A stretch of DNA of 14,497 bases from Leucobacter sp. (GTDB taxonomy: Bacteria; Actinomycetota; Actinomycetes; Actinomycetales; Microbacteriaceae): the NCBI GenBank assembly GCA_031178565.1, contig JAPSIU010000042.1, positions 1-14,497 on the forward strand, in the 5' to 3' direction. The position numbers and the translations under genes were made by a program. Below, one piece after another: positions 1 through 6,410 of the stretch (position 1 is its first letter; each line of letters opens with the position of its first letter). Under the pieces are notes generated by a model. That model searched no databases, was not told the DNA's origin, and saw nothing but the letters and a program-made list of their open reading frames with translations.

Positions 1-97
1 CCTGAAGAACCCCTGGATTCCCGGGTACACGGGCAACCCCTGGGCGCACCTGCGCGCGGGCGGCGCGTTCTTCGCACTGCAGGACAAGCTGAGCTGA
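1..97 (+). CDS. 3' end of an unidentified protein-coding gene
   Basis: An open frame enters from the left edge (codons begin at position 2) and stops at TGA 95-97, giving 31 residues that end in ALQDKLS. The fragment is rich in Pro, Gly and aromatic residues (NPWIPGYTGNPW) and has no membrane segment. I do not recognise the family. It ends only 35 bases before the likely start of the aldehyde dehydrogenase gene on the same strand, with no terminator-like hairpin between them, so the two are probably co-transcribed and the missing part may encode an upstream step producing the aldehyde. That it is coding rests on the frame, the codon pattern and the operon-like spacing. Confidence 0.6.
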   Translation, partial: LKNPWIPGYTGNPWAHLRAGGAFFALQDKLS

Positions 98-132
98 GTC
101 GGACGTCGGGAGAGATGAAGGAGATGCTGACG

Positions 133-1635
133 ATGAGCGATTGCGCGACCGAGTGCCTGTGCTGCGCACGGCCGGCCGAAGTCGAGGCGACGGACGAGCT
201 GCTGCGCGGCCTCCGGATCCCGGGCGGAGGATACTTCGACGGCGAGTGGGTGCAGGGCCCCCTCACCCTCGAGGTGACGGATCCCGAGGACGGGTCGCTC
301 GTCGCCCGCGTTTACGAGGCGACCGTCGAGGACGTGGACCGGGCGGTCGCCGGGGTGCAGCGCAGCCTGCGCGAGGACCGGTGGGAGCTGTGGGAGCGCC
401 GCGAGGTGCTCGAGCGCGCCGCCGACCTGGTGCGGGAGGAGGGCGAGCGCCTCGCGCGGATCATCTCATCCGAGGGCAGCAAGACCATCACCGAGGCGAC
501 CCGCGAGGTCGCCCGCACCGCCGAGACCCTGAAGATCTCGGCGCACTCCGCGGCGCTGCTCGAGGGCGAGACCCTGCCGTTCGAGGACACCGCGCGCGGC
601 GCGGGCAAGTTCGGCTACTACCGGCGCGTGCCGCTCGGCGTCGTCGCGGCGATCACACCCTTCAACGACCCGATGAACCTGGTCGCGCACAAGGTCGGGC
701 CGGGTCTGCTCGCGGGCAATGCGATCGTGCTCAAGCCCGCCGCCGTGACCCCGCTCTCCGCCCTCGCGCTGCAGGACATCCTGCTGCGCGCGGGTATGCC
801 CGCCGGGCGCATGGCGGTGCTCGCCTCGGACCGCGAGGTCGGGTCGGCGCTGGTCGGCGATCCGCGCATCGCGGCCGTGAGCTTCACGGGCGGCCCGTCC
901 ACGGGCGACGCGATAGCCCGCCTCGCGGGCGCCCGCAAGATGCTCATGGAGCTCGGCGGCAACAACGCCGTGCTCGTCTGCGAGGACGGCGATGTGGAGA
1001 CGGCTGCGGCGGGCATCGTCGACGGCGCGTTCGGCGTCGCCGGTCAGAACTGCCTCTCCGTGCAGCGCGTCTTCGTGCACGAGTCTCGCTACGAGCAGCT
1101 GGTCTCGCTCATCGCCGCGGGGACCGAGCGGCTCGTCGTCGGCTCGAAGAAGGATCCGCTGACCGATGTCGGTCCGCTCATCTCGGAGCGCGAGGCGCGC
1201 CGGGTCGAGGAGTGGGTCGACGCGGCCGTCGCGGGCGGGGCCCGCGCGATCGTCGGCGGCAGGCGGGAGGGGTCGTACTACTGGCCGACCGTGCTCGTCG
1301 ACGTGCCGAGCGAGGCGCGCATCTACCGCGACGAGGTGTTCGGACCCGTGGTGTTCGTCGAGGCCTTCACCGACGTCGACGCGGCGCTCGAGGCGATCGA
1401 CGACACCGAGTACGGCCTGCAGGCCGGGGTCTTCACCGCGTCGCTCAGCACGGCGATGCACGCGGTCGACCGGCTGCACATGGGCAGCGTGCTGATCAAC
1501 GACACGAGCGACTTCCGCATCGACGCGATGCCGTTCGGCGGCTCGAAGCGCTCGGGCGTGGGGCGCGAGGGTGTGGCGGAGGCCGTGCGCGAGATGAGCG
1601 AGCCGAAGAACGTGATCCTGAACCGCATGGGGTAG
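133..1635 (+). CDS. NAD(P)-dependent aldehyde dehydrogenase (ALDH superfamily)
   Basis: Cytosolic enzyme predicted to oxidise an aldehyde to the carboxylic acid. The catalytic set of the family is visible: the oxyanion Asn in TPFNDP (N178), the cofactor-binding Lys in VLKP (K201), the general base Glu in MELGGN (E273) and the nucleophilic Cys in GQNCLS (C307). The length of 500 residues is normal. I chose the ATG at 133 because AAGGAG at 118-123 lies nine bases upstream; in-frame ATGs at 115 and 124 have no well-placed ribosome site. The FNDPxNLVAHK block resembles phosphonoacetaldehyde/lactaldehyde-type dehydrogenases, but this does not fix the substrate. An odd feature is a Cys-rich N-terminus (Cys 4, 8, 10, 11). 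It is convergent with the toxin gene, with 15 bases between the stops. The family call is secure; the substrate is unknown. Confidence 0.95.
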   Translation: MSDCATECLCCARPAEVEATDELLRGLRIPGGGYFDGEWVQGPLTLEVTDPEDGSLVARVYEATVEDVDRAVAGVQRSLREDRWELWERREVLERAADLVREEGERLARIISSEGSKTITEATREVARTAETLKISAHSAALLEGETLPFEDTARGAGKFGYYRRVPLGVVAAITPFNDPMNLVAHKVGPGLLAGNAIVLKPAAVTPLSALALQDILLRAGMPAGRMAVLASDREVGSALVGDPRIAAVSFTGGPSTGDAIARLAGARKMLMELGGNNAVLVCEDGDVETAAAGIVDGAFGVAGQNCLSVQRVFVHESRYEQLVSLIAAGTERLVVGSKKDPLTDVGPLISEREARRVEEWVDAAVAGGARAIVGGRREGSYYWPTVLVDVPSEARIYRDEVFGPVVFVEAFTDVDAALEAIDDTEYGLQAGVFTASLSTAMHAVDRLHMGSVLINDTSDFRIDAMPFGGSKRSGVGREGVAEAVREMSEPKNVILNRMG

Positions 1636-1650
1636 GCGGCTCGGCGAACC

Positions 1651-2067
1651 CTAGTCTTCGTTGAACGGATCGAGCACGAGAAGATCGAGGCCTGCGAAGT
1701 CGCGTACGTTTCTCGTCACGAGGGTCATGTCGTGCTCGATCGCCGTGGCGGCGATGAGCGTATCGATGTCGGGGCGGGGCCGATCCGCCCCCAACTTGCC
1801 CCAACGCATCGCGACCTCCTCCGAGATCGGCAGCACGCGTCGGTGGAACAGTCTCCGGAGCCCGTCGTTCCAATCGGCGAGGGCCGCCGCCTGGGAGGGG
1901 TCTCGCTTGCGCATTCGCTCCACACCCCGTTCGATCTCTCCGAGAGAGAGCACCGAGATGAACAGCTCGGTGTCCTCCACCTGATCCCACCACACCTCGA
2001 AGTTGCGCGACCGATGCTTTCGGCGGGTCTCCGAGATCACGTTGGTATCCAGGAGCAGGTCAGTCAC
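1651..2067 (-). CDS. vapC: PIN-domain ribonuclease toxin (VapC-like)
   Basis: A 138-residue PIN-domain protein, the usual length for VapC toxins, which are Mg-dependent RNases that cut tRNA or rRNA when freed from the antitoxin. Acidic active-site residues are in place: D7 in LLLDTNV, E44 in SLGEIERG, D102 in IDTLIAATA, and the TRNVRDF block with D123. The GTG start at 2065-2067 is chosen because it overlaps the antitoxin stop by eight bases (GTGACTGA), a typical coupled toxin-antitoxin junction, and because the protein then begins directly with the first beta strand. A longer in-frame start at 2127 would lie deep in the antitoxin gene. There is no clear ribosome site, consistent with translational coupling. 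The active site looks intact, so the toxin is probably functional. Confidence 0.9.
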   Translation of the reverse strand: MTDLLLDTNVISETRRKHRSRNFEVWWDQVEDTELFISVLSLGEIERGVERMRKRDPSQAAALADWNDGLRRLFHRRVLPISEEVAMRWGKLGADRPRPDIDTLIAATAIEHDMTLVTRNVRDFAGLDLLVLDPFNED

Positions 2068-2320
2068 GGAGAGACCATTCGAGTTCTCGTTCGGGATGCA
2101 CCGTTCGCTCGGGAACCGTGAAGTCATCGGGGAAGGGCGCCTGTTCCAGGTACTCCTTGAAACTCCGGGGCGCTTCGACGAGGTTGCGGTAGCCCTCGTA
2201 CTCGATGACCACGGCGACGTCTCGGCCGTGTCGGGTGATGATCTGCGGTTCCCCGGCTTCGGCCGCGCGTACGACCTCGCTGAAGTGCTGCTTCGCGCGT
2301 TGGAGCTGCCAAGTGGACAT
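2060..2320 (-). CDS. Phd/YefM-family antitoxin of the PIN toxin
   Basis: An 86-residue protein with the Phd/YefM N-terminal DNA-binding fold: an opening segment (QLQRAKQHFSEVVRAAEAGEPQIITRHGR), then the DVAVVIEYEGY strand and a C-terminal tail rich in acidic and aromatic residues that would wrap the toxin. It should neutralise the PIN toxin by direct binding and repress its own promoter. The ATG at 2318-2320 has no Shine-Dalgarno sequence, but a promoter with -10 TACGCT ends six bases upstream, so the mRNA is probably leaderless. The toxin gene follows with an eight-base overlap. A longer in-frame reading back to 2527 runs through the palindrome and the end of the SDR gene and is not credible. 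Confidence 0.9.
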   Translation of the reverse strand: MSTWQLQRAKQHFSEVVRAAEAGEPQIITRHGRDVAVVIEYEGYRNLVEAPRSFKEYLEQAPFPDDFTVPERTVHPERELEWSLRD

Positions 2321-2326
2321 GGGCCC

Positions 2327-2355
2327 AGCGTACGCCTCTTCCGGAATTCTGTCCA
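2327..2355 (-). promoter_or_regulatory. Promoter of the toxin-antitoxin operon
   Basis: On the minus strand, -35 TGGACA (plus positions 2350-2355; five of six match TTGACA) is separated by 17 bases from -10 TACGCT (plus 2327-2332). The predicted transcription start falls on or next to the A of the antitoxin ATG at 2320, so the transcript would be leaderless. The -35 box lies inside the left arm of the palindrome at 2338-2376, so binding there would block polymerase. This is read by eye and not tested. Confidence 0.6.
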
Positions 2356-2376
2356 GACTGGACAGAATTCCGGAAG
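2338..2376. repeat. Perfect palindrome, 19-bp arms with 1-base spacer (operator and/or terminator)
   Basis: The left arm CTTCCGGAATTCTGTCCAG and its exact reverse complement flank a single A at 2357, with no mismatch over 39 bases. The palindrome overlaps the -35 box and spacer of the toxin-antitoxin promoter, which fits an autoregulatory operator holding one or more antitoxin dimers. It also begins 14 bases past the SDR stop on the same strand, so its RNA hairpin could end the upstream operon; no T-run follows, so a terminator role would not be a classical intrinsic one. Confidence 0.8.
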
Positions 2377-2390
2377 GCGTTATCCAGGGA

Positions 2391-3170
2391 TTACGCCGCG
2401 GTGTAGCCGCCATCGATCGGGAGCACCGCTCCCGTGATGTACGACGAGGCGGGGGAGCCCAGGAAGAAGATCGCCTCGGCGACCTCCTCGGGGCGGGCGA
2501 GGCGCCGCATCGGGATCGTGGCCGCACGCTGGGCGCGGTAGGCCTCGGGATCGGGCTTCCGCTGGAAGCCGGCTTCGATCACGGGGGTCTCGGTGAGACC
2601 CGGCGCCGCCACGTTGACGCGGATGTTCTGCGGCGCCAGCTCGATCGCGGCGCCCTTCCCGAGCATGATGAGGCCGCCCTTCGCGGCGGTGTACATCACC
2701 TGATCCGGGATCCCGACGATGCCGAGGCGCGAGCTCACGAGCACGATCTGACCGCCGGTCTCGCGCATCGCGGGCACCGCGTGCTTCACCACCGCGAAGA
2801 CGCTCAACACGTTCGCGTCGAGCACCTGCGACGCGCGGGCGAGGTCCATCTCGGTGATGGCGCCGTCGGCCTGCAGGCCGTGGCACGCCACCACCGTGTC
2901 GAGCGGGCCGAGGGCGGCCGTCGCCTCCGCGACGAGCCGCTCCACGAAGCCCTCGTCCCCGAGGTCGCCCGGCAGGTAGCGCTCGCCGTCGCGGAGCGTC
3001 GCGGGAGCCTCGCTGCGACGACCGGTGAGGAAGACGCGGGCCCCCGATGCGCGGAAACGATCGGCGACGGCCTCGCCGATCCCGCTCGAGGCCCCGGTGA
3101 TGAGCACGTTCAGGGGCGCGGCCTCGGCGGTCGAGGGGCTCTCGGATCCGGCGTCGGGGCCGGAGTTCAC
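2391..3170 (-). CDS. Short-chain dehydrogenase/reductase (SDR, classical type)
   Basis: Cytosolic NAD(P)-dependent oxidoreductase acting on an alcohol/carbonyl pair. The cofactor motif TGASSGIG is at residues 25-32, the catalytic Ser is S147 in VSSRLG and the YxxxK pair is Y160/K164 with the usual 13-residue Ser-Tyr spacing. The C-terminal ITGAVLPIDGGY is the standard end of FabG-like classical SDRs. The protein is 259 residues with an extra N-terminal tail of about 20. I chose the GTG at 3168-3170 because it overlaps the Rid stop as GTGA and has GAGGTG five bases upstream; a GTG at 3185 would extend it by five residues. The structural NNAG motif reads ACHG here, a mild variant. It is the last gene of the PLP enzyme-Rid-SDR operon. 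The substrate is unknown; oxidation of a hydroxy acid or reduction of a keto product is possible. Confidence 0.92.
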   Translation of the reverse strand: MNSGPDAGSESPSTAEAAPLNVLITGASSGIGEAVADRFRASGARVFLTGRRSEAPATLRDGERYLPGDLGDEGFVERLVAEATAALGPLDTVVACHGLQADGAITEMDLARASQVLDANVLSVFAVVKHAVPAMRETGGQIVLVSSRLGIVGIPDQVMYTAAKGGLIMLGKGAAIELAPQNIRVNVAAPGLTETPVIEAGFQRKPDPEAYRAQRAATIPMRRLARPEEVAEAIFFLGSPASSYITGAVLPIDGGYTAA

Positions 3171-3679
3171 GGGCGCACCTCGCACACCATCTGCACCTCG
3201 ACGGGGCTGTTCCGCGGGAGGCCCGCGACGCCGATGGCGGTGCGCGCGTGGCGCCCCTCCTCGCCGAGCACACGCACGAGCATCTCGCTGCCCGCGTCGG
3301 CGACCCTCGACTGCTGACCGAAGCCCGGCGCGCTGAGCACGAACACGAGCATCTGCACGACGCGGACGTACTCGAGGCCGCCCGCCGCGTCCGCCGCGAC
3401 CGCGAGCGCGTTGAGCGTCGCCTGCTGCATCATCTCCCGGGCCGTCTCGATGTCGACCGTCCCCTCGTCGACCCCTGCGCGCTCGTCGTCGCCGACGACA
3501 CCCGAGACGGGCAGCACGCCGTCGCGGTAGGGCAGCTGACCCGAGATGTAGATCCGGCCGTCGCGCGAGGCCCGCCAGTTGATGTACTTCGGGTCGTCCG
3601 CGACCTCGGGCAGTTCGAGGCCGAGCTCTCGGAGCGCGGCTGCCGGGTCGGCCACGGAGGGGATCGGTTCGACGGTCAT
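3167..3679 (-). CDS. Rid family (YjgF/YER057c/UK114) enamine/imine deaminase-like protein
   Basis: Rid proteins hydrolyse reactive enamine/imine intermediates released by PLP or flavin enzymes, freeing ammonia and the keto product. This 170-residue protein is of the longer Rid subtype rather than the roughly 130-residue RidA. It has the ISGQLPYRDG strand region and the C-terminal block ARTAIGVAGLPRNSPVEV, where R146 matches the conserved Arg that binds the substrate carboxylate. It lies between a PLP enzyme and an SDR, and near a flavin amine oxidase, all plausible imine sources. The ATG at 3677-3679 has AGGA about ten bases upstream. Its stop overlaps the SDR start by four bases, so the two are translationally coupled; 80 bases without an obvious promoter separate it from the upstream PLP-enzyme gene. 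Confidence 0.92.
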   Translation of the reverse strand: MTVEPIPSVADPAAALRELGLELPEVADDPKYINWRASRDGRIYISGQLPYRDGVLPVSGVVGDDERAGVDEGTVDIETAREMMQQATLNALAVAADAAGGLEYVRVVQMLVFVLSAPGFGQQSRVADAGSEMLVRVLGEEGRHARTAIGVAGLPRNSPVEVQMVCEVRP

Positions 3680-3759
3680 GATGATGGGTCCTGTCTCGAG
3701 GTCGGGCGGGGAGTCTGGGTCAGTCGAGTTCCCGGTGTCTATCGGGTGCGTAGCGCGTC

Positions 3760-4863
3760 TCAGTTCAGCAGGCCCTGGGCGTCGACCTTCCAGCGGTCGA
3801 TGAGCGCGCCCGAGCGGTCGGTGATGATGAGCTCCTCGAAGCTGTTGACCACCGGGCAGACGTGGTGCGGCACGATCGCGACGCGCCGCCCCACGGGGGG
3901 TCGTGCGCCGTCCTCGGGGAGCTGCAGGAAACCGTGGTACTCGTTGAGGCCCTTCAGGTAGCCGTCGTAGCTCGGCACCTGACCGTAGCCACGCTCCGGG
4001 TTGCCCTCGCGGGCGAGCGCCTTGGTGCCGGCGTCGAGGATCACGTGCTCGTGACCCTGGTCGCTGACGACCGTGCTCGCGACGAACAGGCCGATGTTCG
4101 AGGTGTCGCAGTCGCCGATTCGGAAGTTGTCGTAGTCGTTGAAGACGTACTCGCCCGGGCGGATCTCGGTGATCACGGGATCGGTGCTGAACGCGGCGGT
4201 GGGCGTCGATCCCGCGCTCACGATCCGCGCCTCGATGCCGTGCTCGGAGAGTGAAGCGACGGCCGCCCGCAGGGCCTCGGCCTGATCCCGCGCGGCTCCC
4301 TCGGGCGCCCCGACGGTGCCGCCGTGCCCCGGGTAGGTGAAGACGCCGAGCGGCTGCAGCCCGCGATCACGGGCGTGCGCGGCGAGTGCGCCGGCCTCCT
4401 CGGGCTGCACGCCCGAGCGTCGCGCTCCGCAGTCGATCTCGACGACGACGCCGAGCATCCCGGCGAGATCCCCCATCGCCTCGGCGAGCCGGTCGATCGC
4501 CTCCGCGCTCTCGGCTCCCACGGCGAGGTGAGTCGCCTGCGCGAGCCGGCGCAGCCGCTCGGCCTTCGTGCCGACGGCCCAGAGGGGGTAGGCGAGGAGG
4601 ATGTCGCGGCAGCCGGCCTCGGCGAAGATCTCGGCCTCGCTGAGATTGCCCGCGGTCAGGCCGATCGCACCCGCCGCGAGCTGCATCTTCGCGATCTCGA
4701 CGCACTTGTGCGTCTTCACGTGTGGGCGGACGGCCTTCCCGTGCGCGTCGGCGAAGGTCTGCATGCGGGTGATGTTCTCGGTCACGACGTCGATGAGCAC
4801 GATCGGAGCCGGGGTGCTCACCTCGTCGCCGAGGGCCGCGAGCACGGCGGGGAATTCCTGCAT
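3760..4863 (-). CDS. PLP fold-type III enzyme of the D-threonine aldolase / D-serine dehydratase family
   Basis: A 367-residue protein with the alanine-racemase-like N-terminal barrel and the metal-binding C-terminal domain of the DSD1/D-threonine aldolase family. The PLP lysine is K50 in RPHVKTHK. Zinc/metal ligands are H334 and C336 in HHVCPVVNS, the HxC pair known in D-serine dehydratase. YPGHGG and the SAGSTPTA phosphate-binding loop are also present. Relatives cleave beta-hydroxy D-amino acids to glycine plus an aldehyde, or remove water from D-serine or 3-hydroxy-D-aspartate; the sequence does not decide between these. The ATG at 4861-4863 has GAGGA five bases upstream. It is the first gene of a three-gene operon, with a promoter/operator about 50 bases upstream identical to that of the HAD gene. 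Confidence 0.92.
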   Translation of the reverse strand: MQEFPAVLAALGDEVSTPAPIVLIDVVTENITRMQTFADAHGKAVRPHVKTHKCVEIAKMQLAAGAIGLTAGNLSEAEIFAEAGCRDILLAYPLWAVGTKAERLRRLAQATHLAVGAESAEAIDRLAEAMGDLAGMLGVVVEIDCGARRSGVQPEEAGALAAHARDRGLQPLGVFTYPGHGGTVGAPEGAARDQAEALRAAVASLSEHGIEARIVSAGSTPTAAFSTDPVITEIRPGEYVFNDYDNFRIGDCDTSNIGLFVASTVVSDQGHEHVILDAGTKALAREGNPERGYGQVPSYDGYLKGLNEYHGFLQLPEDGARPPVGRRVAIVPHHVCPVVNSFEELIITDRSGALIDRWKVDAQGLLN

Positions 4864-4915
4864 GTCGATCCTCGGATCCTTCTCGATGGGGAGGTGAGCC
4901 GGACTGGTGCTCCCA

Positions 4916-4938
4916 CCATTTTGGCTTAATGTGAAACA
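4916..4938. repeat. 23-bp direct repeat, copy 1
   Basis: Identical over 23 bases to 7133-7155; it begins CCATTTTGGCTTAATG and ends GTGAAACA. Both copies sit in the same orientation upstream of minus-strand catabolic genes and contain the predicted -10 box and half of a dyad centred on GAA. Confidence 0.9.
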
Positions 4939-4946
4939 TTAAACAA
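4918..4946 (-). promoter_or_regulatory. Promoter of the PLP enzyme-Rid-SDR operon with embedded operator
   Basis: On the minus strand, -35 TTGTTT (plus 4941-4946), a 17-base spacer and -10 CAAAAT (plus 4918-4923) give a predicted start near 4911 and a leader of about 50 bases. The spacer contains the dyad TTAATGT-GAA-ACATTAA at 4926-4942 (seven-base perfect arms), as expected for a repressor that blocks polymerase. The regulator is not known; the ROK and GntR proteins encoded nearby are candidates. Confidence 0.6.
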
Positions 4947-4985
4947 GAGGGCGCCGATTTCCTGCAGGAGGTGGTCGATTCGTTA

Positions 4986-5015
4986 TTGATCCAGTATGAA
5001 ACAAAATGCTAGACT
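4986..5015 (+). promoter_or_regulatory. Promoter of the flavin oxidase gene
   Basis: -35 TTGATC at 4986-4991, an 18-base spacer and -10 TAGACT at 5010-5015, preceded by TGC (extended -10). The predicted start is near 5022, giving a leader of about 85 bases before the GTG. The spacer contains ATGAAACAAAA, resembling half of the neighbouring operators but not palindromic. Confidence 0.5.
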
Positions 5016-5106
5016 GCTCGTCCTGGCCGGTAGCCGTGCGGCCGTATGGCCGGTGGCCGATCGGGTCGGCGCATGAGCCGCGAGACAGCGAGAGTGAGGG
5101 AGAAGT

Positions 5107-6294
5107 GTGACTGCGCTTGAAACGGACGTCGTGGTTGTCGGAGTCGGCTCGGTGGGGAGCATGGCGGCCTGGCAGCTCGCCGCCCGCGGTCTGCGGGTCA
5201 TCGGAGTGGACCGGTTCTCGATCCCCGGACCCTTCTCCTCCTACGCCGGGGAGTCCCGCATCTACCGCAAGGTGTACTCGGAGGGCGGGCACTACACGCC
5301 CATCCTGCAGCGATCGCAGGACCTCTGGCGAGAGCTGGAGAAGATCAGTGGTGCCGGCCTGCTCCGCACCGTCGGCGCCCTGACGATCTACGACGAGCAC
5401 AACCCGCGCTTGGCGACACTCCTGGCCGCAAGCGCGGACAACGGCCTCGAGCACGAGCTGCTCCGGGGCGACGAGGCGAGGAGCCGGTACCCCGAGCACG
5501 TGATCAGGGACGGCGACGTGACGCTCTTCGACCCCGAGGGTGGTTTCCTGAGTTCCGAGAAAGCCGTGATCGCGGCGCTTGCGGAGGCCGAACGGCTCGG
5601 CGCGGAGTTCCTGGGGAACCGGAAGGCGCACAGCGTCGAGAAGCACGGCGACCGCTACCTCGTCAAGACCGACCATGAGGAGATCATCGCCTCCCGAGTG
5701 GTCATCTCGCAGGGCAACGGCGCCGGCGCGGTCTGCGAGGCGCTCGGCACCCACCTCGAAGTGTTGCCCCAGGTCTTGACCTGGTTCCCCATGCGCAATC
5801 CTGCGAAGTTCCACCGCGAGGGCATGCCGGTCTTCCTGCGGCGGGCGGAAGACGGCGAGCGGTTGGACGGCGGGGCCCGGTTCTACGGCTTCCCGAGCTC
5901 CGACGGCTGGACGATCAAAGTCTCCGGCAGCGTCTACATGGACGAGGTCGAGTCCATGGAGCGACCCCTCGTGTGGGACCCTGAGCACATCGATCCCATC
6001 CGGGCGTGGGTGCGGGAGTTCCTGCCGGGCCTCATCCCCGAGCCGGTGCGTGTCGCGACCTGCGCCGACGGATACCTGCCCGACGAGACGGCTCTGCTGG
6101 GAGCGGTGCCCGGCATGGAGGGCGTCATCACTGCGGTCGGCCTGTCGGGTCACGGATTCAAGATGGCCTCCGGGATGGGCGCGGTCGTTGCAGACCTCGC
6201 GGTGGACGGGGTCACGGCCACCGATGTCAGCTTCATGAACCCCACCCGGTTCCTCGGAGCGGACGCGCAGTTCACGTCGCTCGCGCTGAGCTGA
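5107..6294 (+). CDS. FAD-dependent amine oxidase of the monomeric sarcosine oxidase / DAO family
   Basis: A 395-residue cytosolic flavoprotein, close to the length of monomeric sarcosine oxidase and N-methyltryptophan oxidase. The FAD Rossmann motif GVGSVG is at 12-17, followed by the acidic end of strand two (VDRF). The region AGESRIYRKVYSEGGHY corresponds to the flavin-contacting segment of sarcosine oxidases. C319 in ATCADGYLPDE aligns with the Cys that carries covalent FAD in that family, and GLSGHGFK (345-352) is its C-terminal hallmark. Such enzymes oxidise a secondary or primary amine to an imine with release of peroxide. The GTG start has AGGGAG four bases upstream. It is transcribed away from the PLP enzyme operon and ends before a strong terminator. 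The substrate is unassigned; an N-methyl amino acid is one option. Confidence 0.9.
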   Translation: MTALETDVVVVGVGSVGSMAAWQLAARGLRVIGVDRFSIPGPFSSYAGESRIYRKVYSEGGHYTPILQRSQDLWRELEKISGAGLLRTVGALTIYDEHNPRLATLLAASADNGLEHELLRGDEARSRYPEHVIRDGDVTLFDPEGGFLSSEKAVIAALAEAERLGAEFLGNRKAHSVEKHGDRYLVKTDHEEIIASRVVISQGNGAGAVCEALGTHLEVLPQVLTWFPMRNPAKFHREGMPVFLRRAEDGERLDGGARFYGFPSSDGWTIKVSGSVYMDEVESMERPLVWDPEHIDPIRAWVREFLPGLIPEPVRVATCADGYLPDETALLGAVPGMEGVITAVGLSGHGFKMASGMGAVVADLAVDGVTATDVSFMNPTRFLGADAQFTSLALS

Positions 6295-6312
6295 GCGGCG
6301 GGTCTCCGACAG

Positions 6313-6361
6313 AATTGCCCCCGGGTTCGCACTGAGATGCAGTGCGAACCCGGGGGCAATT
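6313..6361. terminator. Strong bidirectional terminator hairpin
   Basis: A perfect 22-bp stem (6313-6334 with 6340-6361) closes a five-base AGATG loop. It begins AATTGCCCCCGG and ends in AATT, so an A/T base follows the GC-rich stem in both directions. It lies 18 bases after the flavin oxidase stop and 49 bases past the stop of the convergent HAD gene, so it serves both. Confidence 0.9.
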
Positions 6362-6410
6362 TCAGTATCCGCCGGGGTGAATCAGCGTGCTGCTGTGTCC
6401 GGTCGCAGCG

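Noticed and set aside
466..1479. Minus-strand open frame opposite the aldehyde dehydrogenase gene
   Set aside because: His/Arg-rich composition typical of antisense translation, with no motif.
4367..4939. Frame beginning MFHIKPKW, with the same peptide (FHIKPKW) in a frame near 7134-7155
   Set aside because: The shared peptide is only the translation of the 23-bp promoter repeat; both frames continue as antisense-like or out-of-frame sequence without ribosome sites.
5025..5059. Near-identical 12-base direct repeats GGCCGGTAGCCG and GGCCGGTGGCCG in the flavin oxidase leader
   Set aside because: Short, GC-only and likely by chance in such DNA; no clear riboswitch or operator structure could be drawn.
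5072..5119. Possible 15-codon leader peptide (MSRETARVREKCDCA) overlapping the flavin oxidase start
   Set aside because: No convincing ribosome site and no attenuator-like hairpins; the AGGGAG site serves the GTG at 5107.
4939..6153. Minus-strand open frame opposite the flavin oxidase gene
   Set aside because: The flavin oxidase has intact family motifs; the antisense frame matches nothing and includes the promoter region.
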